The notes under the pieces: generated by a model
Told to the model about the DNA's origin: nothing
Databases searched by the model: none
What the model saw: only the letters and a program-made list of their open reading frames with translations
Made by a program: the position numbers and the translations under genes
Shown here: piece by piece, positions 1-7,436 of the stretch
Numbering within the stretch: the stretch's first letter is position 1
How the letters are laid out: every line of letters starts with the position of its first letter
DNA from: Dehalococcoidia bacterium
Lineage (GTDB): Bacteria; Chloroflexota; Dehalococcoidia; UBA2985
Length of the DNA stretch: 16,978 nucleotides
Assembly: GCA_030740415.1 (NCBI GenBank)
Contig: JASLXI010000004.1
Coordinates: 1 to 16,978 of the forward strand
Direction of reading: 5' to 3'

Positions 1-388
1 CGTGGCCTAGCCTGTCTTCGATATTGTCGCCGAAGACCCACAGGTAGAGCATGTTCCCCACAAAATGCATGATACCGCCGTGGATAAACATGGCGCTGAA
101 CATCGTGACCCAGGCTGGATTCGGGGCCGCTAGGCTGACTACCGTGCCCTCACACGCAAGGTTACCGAAAGTGGTGCGAAAGATCTGACCATTGCAATAT
201 GGGCCAAACTCGCTCAGGCCCTGAGTAAGCTTGGCGGGGATCAAACCCCATTCATGATAGAACCTGGTCTGGCCAAAATCGCCCAAGGCCAACTCATAAA
301 GGAAGACCACCGCGTTAATGGCGATAATTCCCATAGTCACATACGGCGGTGTATGCCGGTGAACGTCCGGGTCTGAGAGGGGAATCAT
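1..388 (-). CDS. Rhomboid-family intramembrane serine protease, N-terminal part (cut by window edge)
   Basis: The visible 129 residues start at an ATG preceded by AGGAGCGATCCC on the minus strand, a good Shine-Dalgarno site. A first hydrophobic segment lies at residues 16-35. After a roughly 55-residue loop comes [21 protein letters not shown] (about 100-120), followed by DNIEDRLGH. This His/Asn-bearing helix and the loop after it are typical of bacterial rhomboids, in which the Asn helps form the oxyanion hole. The catalytic GxSG serine and the last histidine would lie in later membrane helices outside the window, so activity cannot be judged. Rhomboids cleave membrane proteins inside the lipid bilayer. 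The long first loop with two cysteines (about 65 and 79) is in the position expected for rhomboid loop 1. Family assignment is confident; the substrate is unknown. Confidence 0.86.
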   Translation of the reverse strand, partial: MIPLSDPDVHRHTPPYVTMGIIAINAVVFLYELALGDFGQTRFYHEWGLIPAKLTQGLSEFGPYCNGQIFRTTFGNLACEGTVVSLAAPNPAWVTMFSAMFIHGGIMHFVGNMLYLWVFGDNIEDRLGH

Positions 389-574
389 GGGATCGCTCCT
401 TCAGAATCGTCACGGATATGAAGCGTTCGACATGTACATATGTATCTGAGCAGAGGATTTTCTATAACTACGCCTCCTATGATTCCAGCGCGAAGAGGCA
501 ATAATATGATAGCATCACCACAAATCCGAAGCGAGAGAGCTAGTCGTCATGTACGTTCATTGTAGGTAATACTA

Positions 575-604
575 TTGACAAAAGCTTGGTTAGAGATTTA
601 GCAT
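575..604 (+). promoter_or_regulatory. Possible sigma-70-type promoter
   Basis: A perfect TTGACA (575-580) is followed after 18 bp by TAGCAT (599-604), which matches TATAAT at four positions including the first, second and last. No protein gene lies directly downstream, but a hairpin does at 671-701, so the pair could transcribe a short RNA. The motif match alone is weak evidence. Confidence 0.3.
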
Positions 605-610
605 CCCGAG

Positions 611-706
611 ACTATGCTTGCACGCAATGCCGGGGATTGGTGAGCCGCAGGAATACTACAGTGGAGCTTCAGGCCCGAGTCTCAGGTTGGGACTCGGGCT
701 TACTTA
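611..706 (+). ncRNA. Candidate small RNA of about 95 nt
   Basis: This is an inference from context only: a TTGACA/TAGCAT promoter-like pair ends at 604 and a strong GC-rich hairpin at 671-701 would end the transcript. The interval has no reading frame or RBS of note and does not resemble tRNA, tmRNA, SRP RNA or 6S RNA as far as I can read. It could equally be chance spacing in a decaying region. Confidence 0.2.
671..701 (+). terminator. Hairpin, probable intrinsic terminator
   Basis: GCCCGAGTC (673-681) and GACTCGGGC (691-699) are perfect inverted repeats around a 9-nt loop; one A-T pair and one G-U pair extend the stem outward. The downstream T run is short (TTACTTAT), so termination would be modest. 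The perfect stem also works on the minus strand, where it lies just past the stop of the gene fragment at 710-856 and may once have served that gene. Confidence 0.42.
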
Positions 707-709
707 TGC

Positions 710-856
710 CTAGTTTGGGAAGAGCATTACGTTAAAGGTAATCTCCCCCACCTTGGTATTGATTACCCATTCCCACGGGCCTTCGCGAGTCCATACAGTA
801 GCATTAGAGATATGCTCATCGACTTCTAAGACCAGAGGTCCTGCTTTACCACATCT
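710..856 (-). pseudogene. Orphan 3' coding fragment of an unidentified gene
   Basis: A 48-codon frame open from a TAG at 857-859 to a TAG stop at 710-712 reads like real protein: ...LVLEVDEHISNATVWTREG, then WEWVINTKVGEITFNVMLFP and a final Asn. It has no ATG, GTG or TTG near its 5' end and no RBS. Amino-acid composition (alternating hydrophobic/polar, Trp-rich) suggests a beta-strand C-terminus. Just past the stop, on the minus strand, sits the hairpin at 671-701, as for a true gene end. I do not recognise the family. It is best read as the tail of a gene whose upstream part has decayed; a short novel gene is less likely. Confidence 0.4.
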
Positions 857-1029
857 CTACTCAATCAATTCGAGAGTTACCGCATAATTTAGGCCACTCA
901 GATGCAAAGAAAGCAGGTGCTACCAATAAAAGACGGAAAATGATTCGTAACATGCCCCGACTGCCCAATTCAGGGAACGGAAGACTGGTTTCCCCTGGGG
1001 GATTCGGCCACATATAGGAGGGAGTCACG

Positions 1030-2346
1030 ATGCTGACCACCGTTACTACCACAAACAAGTCTCTTGAGGACTACCGGCCCATCATCGGAGACGAACAGAC
1101 CGATGAGATCTACAGGCTAACGGAGCCATTCAAAGGCGCCCGGGTTCTCCACATCAACGCCACACCCTTTGGGGGCGGAGTCGCGGAACTCCTCAACTCT
1201 ATGGTCCCCCTTATGAACGACATTGGATTCCAAGCCGAGTGGCAGGTCATGCAAGGAGCTGATGAGTTCTACCAGGTATCCAAGGCACTCCATAATAGCC
1301 TCCAGGGAATGCAGATATCCTGGAAACCGGAGATGTGGGAGATATGGAGGAAGTACAACCGTCTCAACGCCGAGCTCCTTGAGGGCCAGTATGACTATGT
1401 GATTGTACATGACCCTCAACCCGCGGGGTTGCTGCACTTCCTTCAGGAATCTGGGGTACAGACCCAAAGCACCAGGTGGATCTGGCGTTGTCACATCGAT
1501 TCAACGGACGCCCAGCCAGAAGCCTGGAGCTACCTAAGGCCATACATTGAATCGTACGAGACGGCTGTGTTTACCTTGAAGCAGTTCGTCAAAAGAGACC
1601 TCGCGAGCCCCCGAATATGGGTGATTCCTCCTGCTATCGACCCGTTGAGCGAGAAGAACGTGCCGATATCACATGAAGCCATCCGGCAGGTGTTGACTCG
1701 CTTCAACGTAGACCCTGAGCGACCCTTGGTACTCCAAGCCTCCAGGATGGACTCCTGGAAGGACCCTCTGGGCGTCCTGGAAGCCTACAACCAGATAAAG
1801 CATCGCGTCCCCGGTGTACAGCTTGTCTTCCTGGTGGCCATCGCCAACGATGATCCGGAGGGATGGGCTTACTACGACCAGACCGTTGCACAGGCCGGAG
1901 GAGACCCAGACGTACACATCTTGCCGAATATCCTGAACGGCATTGGCGACTGGGAAGTGAACGCTTTCCAGACCGGTGCCCAGGTGGTGGTCCAGAAGTC
2001 CCTTAGAGAGGGGTTTGGGCTATCGGTTACCGAGGCCTTGTGGAAAGGTCGTCCGGTAGTGGGAGGTAAAGTAGGAGGTATACCCTTGCAGGTTGTTCAC
2101 GGGAGGACAGGATACCTGGTAAGTACTCCATCGGAGTGCGCCAAGTGGATACTCTACCTGCTTCAGAGCCCTGAGAGGGCCGACCAGCTGGGGCAACAGG
2201 GGAGAGAGCATGCCCGTCGCAACTTCCTCATAACCCGCTATCTGAGGGACTATTTGAGGGTATTCCGAGCCTTGAATAGAAGTAAGAGGAAACTTTATCC
2301 CCTGAGCCATCTCCAGGCTGTCGTAGGGCCCACGGATGGATCGTAA
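1030..2346 (+). CDS. treT: TreT-like trehalose synthase, GT4-family glycosyltransferase
   Basis: This 438-residue GT-B protein has the features of the trehalose glycosyltransferring synthase group: HINATPFGGGVAE (residues 41-53, sugar-nucleotide/loop region), VIVHDPQPAG (124-133), RWIWRCHID (149-157), ASRMDSWKDPLGVL (237-250, with the Arg and Lys that bind phosphate in GT4 enzymes) and EGFGLSVTEALWKGRPVVGG (327-346, the EX7E motif). TreT makes trehalose from NDP-glucose and glucose, reversibly, in the cytoplasm; trehalose is a compatible solute and reserve. The ATG at 1030 has GGAGGG at 1018-1023. The gene stands alone, with about 160 bp before hflK. Related clades of GT4 enzymes act on other acceptors, so GT4 membership is certain but the trehalose role is a family-level inference. 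Confidence 0.8.
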   Translation: MLTTVTTTNKSLEDYRPIIGDEQTDEIYRLTEPFKGARVLHINATPFGGGVAELLNSMVPLMNDIGFQAEWQVMQGADEFYQVSKALHNSLQGMQISWKPEMWEIWRKYNRLNAELLEGQYDYVIVHDPQPAGLLHFLQESGVQTQSTRWIWRCHIDSTDAQPEAWSYLRPYIESYETAVFTLKQFVKRDLASPRIWVIPPAIDPLSEKNVPISHEAIRQVLTRFNVDPERPLVLQASRMDSWKDPLGVLEAYNQIKHRVPGVQLVFLVAIANDDPEGWAYYDQTVAQAGGDPDVHILPNILNGIGDWEVNAFQTGAQVVVQKSLREGFGLSVTEALWKGRPVVGGKVGGIPLQVVHGRTGYLVSTPSECAKWILYLLQSPERADQLGQQGREHARRNFLITRYLRDYLRVFRALNRSKRKLYPLSHLQAVVGPTDGS

Positions 2347-2437
2347 ACCATACCATCGCGCTTGCCAAGCATGTGTGCGGAGCAAGACTGGATACCACAC
2401 CCCGCAGGTATTGATATTTTCGACATATGTGTTAAGG

Positions 2438-2467
2438 TTGAGAGAGTTGTGGCTGCGAGAGTATAAC
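2438..2467 (+). promoter_or_regulatory. Sigma-70-type promoter of hflK-hflC
   Basis: TTGAGA (2438-2443) and TATAAC (2462-2467) each match consensus at five of six positions, with an 18-bp spacer. Transcription would start about 2474, giving a leader of about 33 nt before the hflK ATG. It lies in the 160-bp gap after treT, in which no gene is seen. Confidence 0.5.
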
Positions 2468-2506
2468 GCAGTCATGTTTATGTAAGGGAGACTAGACAGT
2501 AACGTT

Positions 2507-3571
2507 ATGTTCGAACCCGGTGGACAACGTCAGCAGCGTCCTGAGGTGCAGATAGAGGAGATACTTCGCGGTATTGGCTCTGGCGTCAACACCGTGCTTC
2601 AGCGTTTGGGTGGGGGCGGAGTCAAGCTGATAGCCATAGCTCTGCTGACAGTGCTAGCCATCGTATGGCTGGCCAGTGGCGTATTCCAGGTGGGGCCTCG
2701 CGAGCAGGCGGCCCTGCAATTGTTCGGAGATTTTCAGGAAACTCGAGGTCCTGGCTTGCAGTGGTATTGGCCTAAGCCGATTGGCACCGTGAGAAAGGTT
2801 GACGTACAGGTAACCCGGAGCATGGAGTTGGGGTTCTTCACGACACCCACGGGGGCGGCCAGCGACCAACTCGGAGAAGCCCTGATGATCACTGGAGACC
2901 TGAACATAGTTAACGTGCAGATGGTGATCCAGTACCGCATTTCAGACCTCGAGAAGTACCTGTACCGGGTAGACGACCCTGGAGAGGTCCTCCGAGGCGT
3001 GGTACAGGGGAATCCGGAGGGACGCACCCTAAAAGATGCCACAGAGATGGCATTACGCCAGGTGGTTGGCCAGCGGAGCTACGACGACATTTTCGTCATC
3101 CGTAAGGAGGAGGTCCAGGACGATACACAGCAGTTGCTTCAGCAGACTCTGGACTACTATGACACAGGGATTATGATTACAGAGTTGAAGCTTCAGACGG
3201 TGCGCCCTCCCGACCAGGTTAGGGCCGCCTTCGACGACGTGGTGAGTGCCCGGGTGGACAAAGAGAGCCGCATCAACGAGGCCAAGGCCTTTGAACAGGA
3301 CCAGGTCCCCAGGGCTGAGGGTATCGCTCAGCAGACAATCCAGGCCGCAGAAGCCTTCAAGGCAGAGCAAATTGCTAAGGCTACGGGTGAGGCATCCCGC
3401 TTCCTGTCTGTGCTAAGAGAGTATCAAAAGTCCAGAGACGTCACCCGTCAGCGCCTATACCTAGAGGCCATGGAGGATATCCTCCCAGGCATTACCAAGT
3501 TTATCCTGTCCGAAGGTAGCGGTAACCTGCTACAATTCCTTCCTTTGACAGATGAAGTGGGAACGCCATGA
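2507..3571 (+). CDS. hflK: HflK-like SPFH/band-7 membrane protein
   Basis: This 354-residue protein has a Gly/Gln-rich cytoplasmic N-terminus, one membrane span (about residues 39-61, KLIAIALLTVLAIVWLASGV) and then the SPFH domain beginning VGPREQAALQLFGDF. A charged, Ala/Gln/Glu-rich helical stretch (about 250-310) and the terminal GNLLQFLPL are typical of HflK. HflK and HflC form a cage-like membrane complex that surrounds and modulates the FtsH protease in characterised bacteria; no ftsH lies in this window. The stop overlaps the hflC start by four bases (ATGA at 3568-3571), which indicates translational coupling and 1:1 synthesis. The Shine-Dalgarno is poor: the purine run AAGGGAG ends about 16 nt before the ATG, and no other in-frame start exists before a TAA at 2483. 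Family confidence is high; exact paralogue naming is less so. Confidence 0.86.
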   Translation: MFEPGGQRQQRPEVQIEEILRGIGSGVNTVLQRLGGGGVKLIAIALLTVLAIVWLASGVFQVGPREQAALQLFGDFQETRGPGLQWYWPKPIGTVRKVDVQVTRSMELGFFTTPTGAASDQLGEALMITGDLNIVNVQMVIQYRISDLEKYLYRVDDPGEVLRGVVQGNPEGRTLKDATEMALRQVVGQRSYDDIFVIRKEEVQDDTQQLLQQTLDYYDTGIMITELKLQTVRPPDQVRAAFDDVVSARVDKESRINEAKAFEQDQVPRAEGIAQQTIQAAEAFKAEQIAKATGEASRFLSVLREYQKSRDVTRQRLYLEAMEDILPGITKFILSEGSGNLLQFLPLTDEVGTP

Positions 3572-4530
3572 TCGTGAGAGTCATCGGAATAGCCCTGAGC
3601 GTTTTGATATTGCTGGGTGTCATGGCCCAGTTCGTTGGCTTCGGTGTGCTCTATACGGTGGACGAGACTGAGTACGTGGTAATCACCCAGTTTGGAGAGA
3701 TACAGAGGGCGGTTAATACCCCAGGCCTCAAGTTCAAGGCCCCCATAGAGACCGTGGTCAGTTTTGACAAACGGTTGCTGCGCATCGACGTACCCACAGA
3801 CAGTATGCCGGACAGGGAAAGCCAGTTCCTGGATATAGATGCCTATGTCCGTTACAGGATCACGAATCCTAAACTCTTCCTGGAGACTCTACGGGACGAG
3901 GTTACAGCCGCCGACAGGATTGGCAAAATCGCCATAGGGGCTATTCGAGAGGAAGTGGGTCAGAGAGACCAGAAGGACATCATCGGTGGGGACCCCGTCA
4001 CCCTGGAGGATGGCACTATCACCGTCGCACCCAAGGTAACTGAGGAAGGGATTCCTTCCCGGGAAGCCATGATGCAGTTTGTTCTTGAGCGAATGCAGTC
4101 TGATGCAGAGCAGGAGTTCGGTATCGAAATCCGAGACGTGCGGATAAAGCGGGCCGACTTCCCACCATCTATCGAGCCCAGCGTATTGGAGCGGATGCGA
4201 ACGGAGCGCGACGTTCAGGGACAGCGGCTCCGTGCAGAGGGTGAAGAGGAGTACCTTACCCTGACAGCCGACGTCAATCGTAGGGTGAGAGTTATCGCGG
4301 CCGATGCCGGGCGAGACGCCAACATCCTTCAGGGTGAGGGAGAGGCCCAGGCCATCCTGATCCTGGCCGAGGCCCTAGAGCAGGATCCTGAGTTCTTCGC
4401 CTTCCGGCGCAGCCTAGAGGCCTACGGCAACTTCCTCAAGGAAGGCACCACAGTCGTCCTCTCCGCCGATAGCAACCTGTTCGACTATTTGGAGGGTCCT
4501 GATGCGCAAGCCAGCGGGGAGACCCCGTAG
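3568..4530 (+). CDS. hflC: HflC-like SPFH/band-7 membrane protein
   Basis: The 320-residue partner of the preceding gene starts inside its stop codon. Residues 1-28 form the single membrane anchor (IALSVLILLGVMAQFVGFGV). The SPFH domain follows: TEYVVITQFGEIQRAVNTPG, then FKAPIETVVSFDKRLLRIDV. Later IEIRDVRIKRADFP and the coiled-coil RMRTERDVQGQRLRAEGEEE match HflC, as does the tail FFAFRRSLEAYGNFLKEGTT followed by VVLSADSNLFDYL. It should lie in the cytoplasmic membrane with the SPFH domain on the outer face, together with HflK, restraining FtsH in known systems. A residue stretch about 130-155 (GGDPVTLEDGTITVAPKVTE) looks like an insertion that I do not recall in the Escherichia coli protein. 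The intact coupled pair suggests both are under selection. Confidence 0.87.
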   Translation: MIVRVIGIALSVLILLGVMAQFVGFGVLYTVDETEYVVITQFGEIQRAVNTPGLKFKAPIETVVSFDKRLLRIDVPTDSMPDRESQFLDIDAYVRYRITNPKLFLETLRDEVTAADRIGKIAIGAIREEVGQRDQKDIIGGDPVTLEDGTITVAPKVTEEGIPSREAMMQFVLERMQSDAEQEFGIEIRDVRIKRADFPPSIEPSVLERMRTERDVQGQRLRAEGEEEYLTLTADVNRRVRVIAADAGRDANILQGEGEAQAILILAEALEQDPEFFAFRRSLEAYGNFLKEGTTVVLSADSNLFDYLEGPDAQASGETP

Positions 4531-4637
4531 GTAGAATGGCGCCAGCAAGCCACACCCGTCTCTGATCTCTATCCGCCTATCAACGCCCACCTACAAATGA
4601 CGTGCGCCGATTGTTTGGCTCATTTCTACGGCAGACT

Positions 4638-5769
4638 CTAGATGTCGTGTATAGGAAAGATACGTTTCTCTATCTCCCCGACGGTCTCCGCGTCAAAGCG
4701 ACGGGCCCGGTTCACCACCCCCTGGTCTAGGACGAGACCTTCTCTATCCCGCAGGGCCTCAAGCCCGTATCGTTCCCGGTAAGACTAGGCAGTCTCATCG
4801 GGCCACTCCTCCCCTAGCATCACACCAAAATCCAGTGCCCAGCCCCAAGCCACTCCCGTTATATCATACCCTCCGCCTCCAATGGCCAGCCACCTCTAGG
4901 TCATTTGCCCTAGTTCGGCCACGAGACGCGCATGTCCTTGCACAGTCAAGCAAGACTGCGTTATGGGATCCCGGAGATGGGAGTCCATTCCCAACTGCGT
5001 CACCAGAATATCTGGTTTGAAGGCCTGCACTAGAGGAGGCACAACATTGCTCGAGCCCCACAGGTAAATGTCATCGTTGGTGGAGGGATAGAGTGGTACG
5101 TGGACAGAGTAGCCAAAGCCCTTGTCTCTCCCATCTCGAGCACAAAGCCTGTGCCTAGAAAGAAGTAGGCTCTGGACTGGTCGAGGGATATGATCAGCAC
5201 CTGGTCGGAGTTGTAGAAGGCGTGCTGCACTCCATCGCCTTGATGTGCGTCTATGTCCACGTAGGCCACCCGAAGGCCCCAGCTCAGCAGAGAGTCAATG
5301 GAAATGACGGGGTCGTTAAGAATACAGAATCCAGAAGCCCGGGTAGGCATGGCGTGGTGGAGCCCACCGGAGCAGTTAAAGGCCACGTCTATCTGCCCGC
5401 TGGATACCATTTCTGCGGCCGTTATGGATGCCCCGATTGACCATAGGGAAGCCTCGTACATGCCGGAGTATACGGGATTATCCCCGTGATCGTTGAGTTG
5501 TAGGCGGTTGGGTTGTGCTTGCCATCCCCACGGCTTAGACTTTGTGCCGCTTCGACATAATCCCGTATATGGAATATCATCTGCTCCTCTTCCATGGCCT
5601 AGCTTGGCTCCGTCAAGGCAGAGTGAGGAAGGTGAAAGGCTCCGTAGGACTCCAAAAGCTCGTAGGTATATCGAAGCCGCGCCAGGACGGTGACGCGATA
5701 TGGCAGTGTGCACACATGAAGGTCGAGATAACAAAGTAAGAATCGTAGTACAATTGGATGGTGACGGGA
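4638..5769 (-). pseudogene. Histone deacetylase / AcuC-family amidohydrolase, multiply broken
   Basis: Joining frames on the minus strand rebuilds an almost complete deacetylase-fold protein: LYYDSYFV (about 5755-5735), YTYELLESYGAF (about 5665-5630), HGDNPVYSGMYEASLWSIGA, GGLHHAMPTRASGFCILNDP, VAYVDIDAHQGDGVQHAFY, GYSVHVPLYPSTNDDIYLWG, VTQLGMDSHL, AIGGGGYD and a C-terminal FPIHDI with stop at 4638-4640. The frame changes at least three times (near 5700, near 5500 and near 5125), and TAG stops interrupt it at 5599-5601, 4896-4898 and 4785-4787. The second His of the metal-site HHGDG motif is Gln. Intact members are Zn-dependent deacetylases of acetylated lysine or small amines. No intact start codon is visible. 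It lies divergent to larB. The decay is unmistakable, although several sequencing errors cannot be excluded from one read-out. Confidence 0.92.
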
Positions 5770-5858
5770 AGTGTACTATCCAATAGCCTAGATGGAATGG
5801 TGATCCTGTCCCAGTAATTCATATGTTTCGCACTGTTGGAAATGCACTCAGGCACTTC

Positions 5859-5906
5859 AGGAGGTAAGAGATAGATAGTAAGCATCTGAAAGAGCTCCTT
5901 TTACAG
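5859..5906 (+). promoter_or_regulatory. Perfect Shine-Dalgarno with ATA in the expected larB start position
   Basis: AGGAGG (5859-5864) is followed by six bases and then ATA (5871-5873). The frame from ATA to the GTG at 5907 has no stop and reads I-D-S-K-H-L-K-E-L-L-L-Q, matching the usual LarB N-terminus (M-D-x-x-x-L-x-x-L-L). The true or ancestral start was therefore probably at 5871 as ATG. The GTG at 5907 has no comparable SD (GAGCTCC only). Confidence 0.5.
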
Positions 5907-6638
5907 GTGCAGGGCGGCCAGTTGGATGTGGAAGGGGCGTTGAATAAACTGCGCATTCTCCCCTATGAGGAGTTGGAGTTCGCCAAGATAGACCACCATC
6001 GAGACCTTCGCACGGGCTTCCCAGAGGTCATATATGCTCCCGGTAAGACCCCAGAGCAGTTGATACAGATTGCCCGGAGTATGGCGGAGTCCTCCTCCAA
6101 GATGCTCATAACCCGGGCGGACCCAGAGGCATTTGCAATCATACGGGAGGTCCTGCCTGAAGCCCACTACAGTGAGCTAGCCCGGACCATAGTGCTGAAG
6201 CGTGGCAAAGAGCCTAACCCTCTGCCTGGAGTGCTCATCGTGGCGGCTGGCACGGCTGACTTACCGGTGGCAGAGGAGGCAGCCATAACGGCGGAACTGA
6301 TGGGTAATGGTGTGGAGAGATTGTGGGACGTGGGCGTGGCGGGGGTACACCGGTTGCTGGAGCACCTGCCTATGTTACAGAAGGCCCGGGTTGTGGTGGC
6401 CGTGGCAGGGATGGAGGGTGCCCTACCCAGTCTGGTCGGCGGGCTCGTGTCGGCACCGGTAATCGCGGTACCCACAAGCGTGGGTTATGGTGCTAACTTC
6501 CAGGGACTGGCGGCCCTGCTGGCCATGCTCAACGCGTGTAGCCCTGGGATTGCGGTGGTGAACATAGACAATGGGTTTGGTGCCGGGTACATGGCGGGGA
6601 CCATAAACCTCTCCGCCTCTGGCGCTTCGAGGGACTAA
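5907..6638 (+). CDS. larB: LarB, nickel pincer cofactor biosynthesis (NaAD carboxylase/hydrolase)
   Basis: LarB converts nicotinic acid adenine dinucleotide plus CO2 into pyridinium-3,5-biscarboxylic acid mononucleotide, the first step to the nickel pincer cofactor of lactate racemase-type enzymes. The sequence has DHHRDLRTGFPEVIYAPGKT (residues 29-48 from the GTG), MLITRADPEAF, VAAGTADLPVAEEAA, the PurE-like core GMEGALPSLVGGLVSAPVIA with VPTSVGYGA, and the end VVNIDNGFGAGYMAG. From the GTG the product is 243 residues; from the ATA at 5871 it would be 255, nearer the family norm of about 250. larC, larE and larA are absent from the window, so the pathway must be completed elsewhere or the gene may be orphaned. 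The body of the gene is intact and strongly conserved. The only oddity is the start region described separately. Confidence 0.92.
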   Translation: MQGGQLDVEGALNKLRILPYEELEFAKIDHHRDLRTGFPEVIYAPGKTPEQLIQIARSMAESSSKMLITRADPEAFAIIREVLPEAHYSELARTIVLKRGKEPNPLPGVLIVAAGTADLPVAEEAAITAELMGNGVERLWDVGVAGVHRLLEHLPMLQKARVVVAVAGMEGALPSLVGGLVSAPVIAVPTSVGYGANFQGLAALLAMLNACSPGIAVVNIDNGFGAGYMAGTINLSASGASRD

Positions 6639-6643
6639 AGCTC

Positions 6644-6677
6644 AGGCGGGGAGCCAGCAATATGCCGTGGCCCGCCT
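6644..6677. terminator. Inverted repeat between convergent larB and cytochrome c genes
   Basis: AGGCGGG (6644-6650) pairs with CCCGCCT (6671-6677) around a 20-nt interior that can pair partly (AGCC/GGC). It lies between the convergent stop codons at 6638 and 6703, where a bidirectional terminator is expected. There is no T tract, so support is weak. Confidence 0.28.
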
Positions 6678-6702
6678 CCCATGGATGGTAGATGCAATGT
6701 GC

Positions 6703-7164
6703 CTATTTTAGCGATTTGATGTATGCGATGAGCGCTTTAACCTGATCATCCTCTAGGGGTATTTGGACCATAACAGGTGCGAATCCTAGGGCTACTTTGG
6801 CAGTTGGGTTCTTAATGGACTCCTCCAAATACGCCTCATCCGCTGTCACCGTGCTCCCGCCTTCAAGCTCCCTAGTTGATCCATACAGGCCCTTCCAAGT
6901 GGGACCGACCGAGGAACTGCCATCAGCGGTGTGGCACGCGATGCAGGTGTTTGACGTAGCCAATTGCTGGCCAAGCTCCGCGTCACCTCCGCCGGATGGG
7001 ACGGCCGTGGTAGCCACTGGTTCCATTACCGCGGGTGACGTGGCAGCGGGGGCAGGCGAGGTGGCCGTAGGTGGTGTGGTTGGCGAAGCGGCATCACCAC
7101 TACACGCAAAACCTATCATGGCCGTAATCGTCAGAATGATAGAAAGAACCCAGATCTTCTTCAC
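6703..7164 (-). CDS. Lipoprotein monohaem class I cytochrome c
   Basis: The product has 153 residues: a signal peptide with lipobox IGFAC (Cys21 is the lipidated residue), a Thr/Pro/Ala/Ser-rich flexible linker (about 25-58), then a haem domain with CIACH (74-78) and a likely axial Met at 132 in GFAPVMVQIP. The domain, including GPTWKGLYGSTRELEGGSTV and a final LIAYIKSL, closely resembles the cytochrome c domain fused to subunit II of caa3-type oxidases, so it probably carries electrons to a terminal oxidase while anchored on the outer face of the membrane. The start is GTG at 7162-7164 with GAGGAGG five bases upstream, a strong RBS. It stands alone, convergent with larB and divergent from amt. 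The partner oxidase is not in the window. Confidence 0.87.
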   Translation of the reverse strand: MKKIWVLSIILTITAMIGFACSGDAASPTTPPTATSPAPAATSPAVMEPVATTAVPSGGGDAELGQQLATSNTCIACHTADGSSSVGPTWKGLYGSTRELEGGSTVTADEAYLEESIKNPTAKVALGFAPVMVQIPLEDDQVKALIAYIKSLK

Positions 7165-7242
7165 TTTTCCTCCTCAGGCAGCACGGACGGAATCTAGAAT
7201 ATCCTGTGCAATTGAAACCCATAAAGTCATGTGCAAGGGCCG

Positions 7243-7271
7243 AGTCTATCACATTGGAAGAGGCTGTTCAA
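7243..7271 (-). promoter_or_regulatory. Possible promoter of the cytochrome c gene
   Basis: On the minus strand TTGAAC (7271-7266) and TAGACT (7248-7243) are 17 bp apart, each matching the sigma-70 consensus at four positions. It would give a leader of about 70 nt. Confidence 0.35.
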
Positions 7272-7436
7272 TAGTTCACAATCCATTCTGATAACTTGTG
7301 TGCAGTCCATTGCCTACCTTTGGCGACGCCCCTTCAATGGCCATCTCCCTAGAGAATGAACCGTCGTAGGACTAAACGCGAGAAATATAAGCCCTCTTCG
7401 CTCGGTATGCGAGTGTCACGCAGAGTCGGTAATCCT

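Larger units (their letters stand above)
389..1029. other. 640-bp intergenic region between the divergent rhomboid and treT genes
   Basis: No intact gene was found here. It holds the rhomboid ribosome site (minus, about 389-400), a possible promoter plus small-RNA unit (575-706, plus), a decayed 3' gene fragment (710-856, minus) and the treT leader with GGAGG about 1017-1021. The stretch 400-570 is AT-rich and must hold the rhomboid promoter, but I could not choose a convincing -35/-10 pair. Confidence 0.6.

Noticed and set aside
861..1058. Minus-strand 65-codon frame upstream of and overlapping the treT start
   Set aside because: No ribosome site, it overlaps the strong SD and start of treT, and the translation is a mix of basic and Pro-rich residues without family features.
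1117..1494. Long minus-strand frame inside treT
   Set aside because: It lies wholly opposite a conserved gene and has no RBS or recognisable motif.
5222..5739. Several plus-strand frames opposite the HDAC-family pseudogene
   Set aside because: They overlap readable deacetylase motifs on the minus strand and show no coding features of their own.
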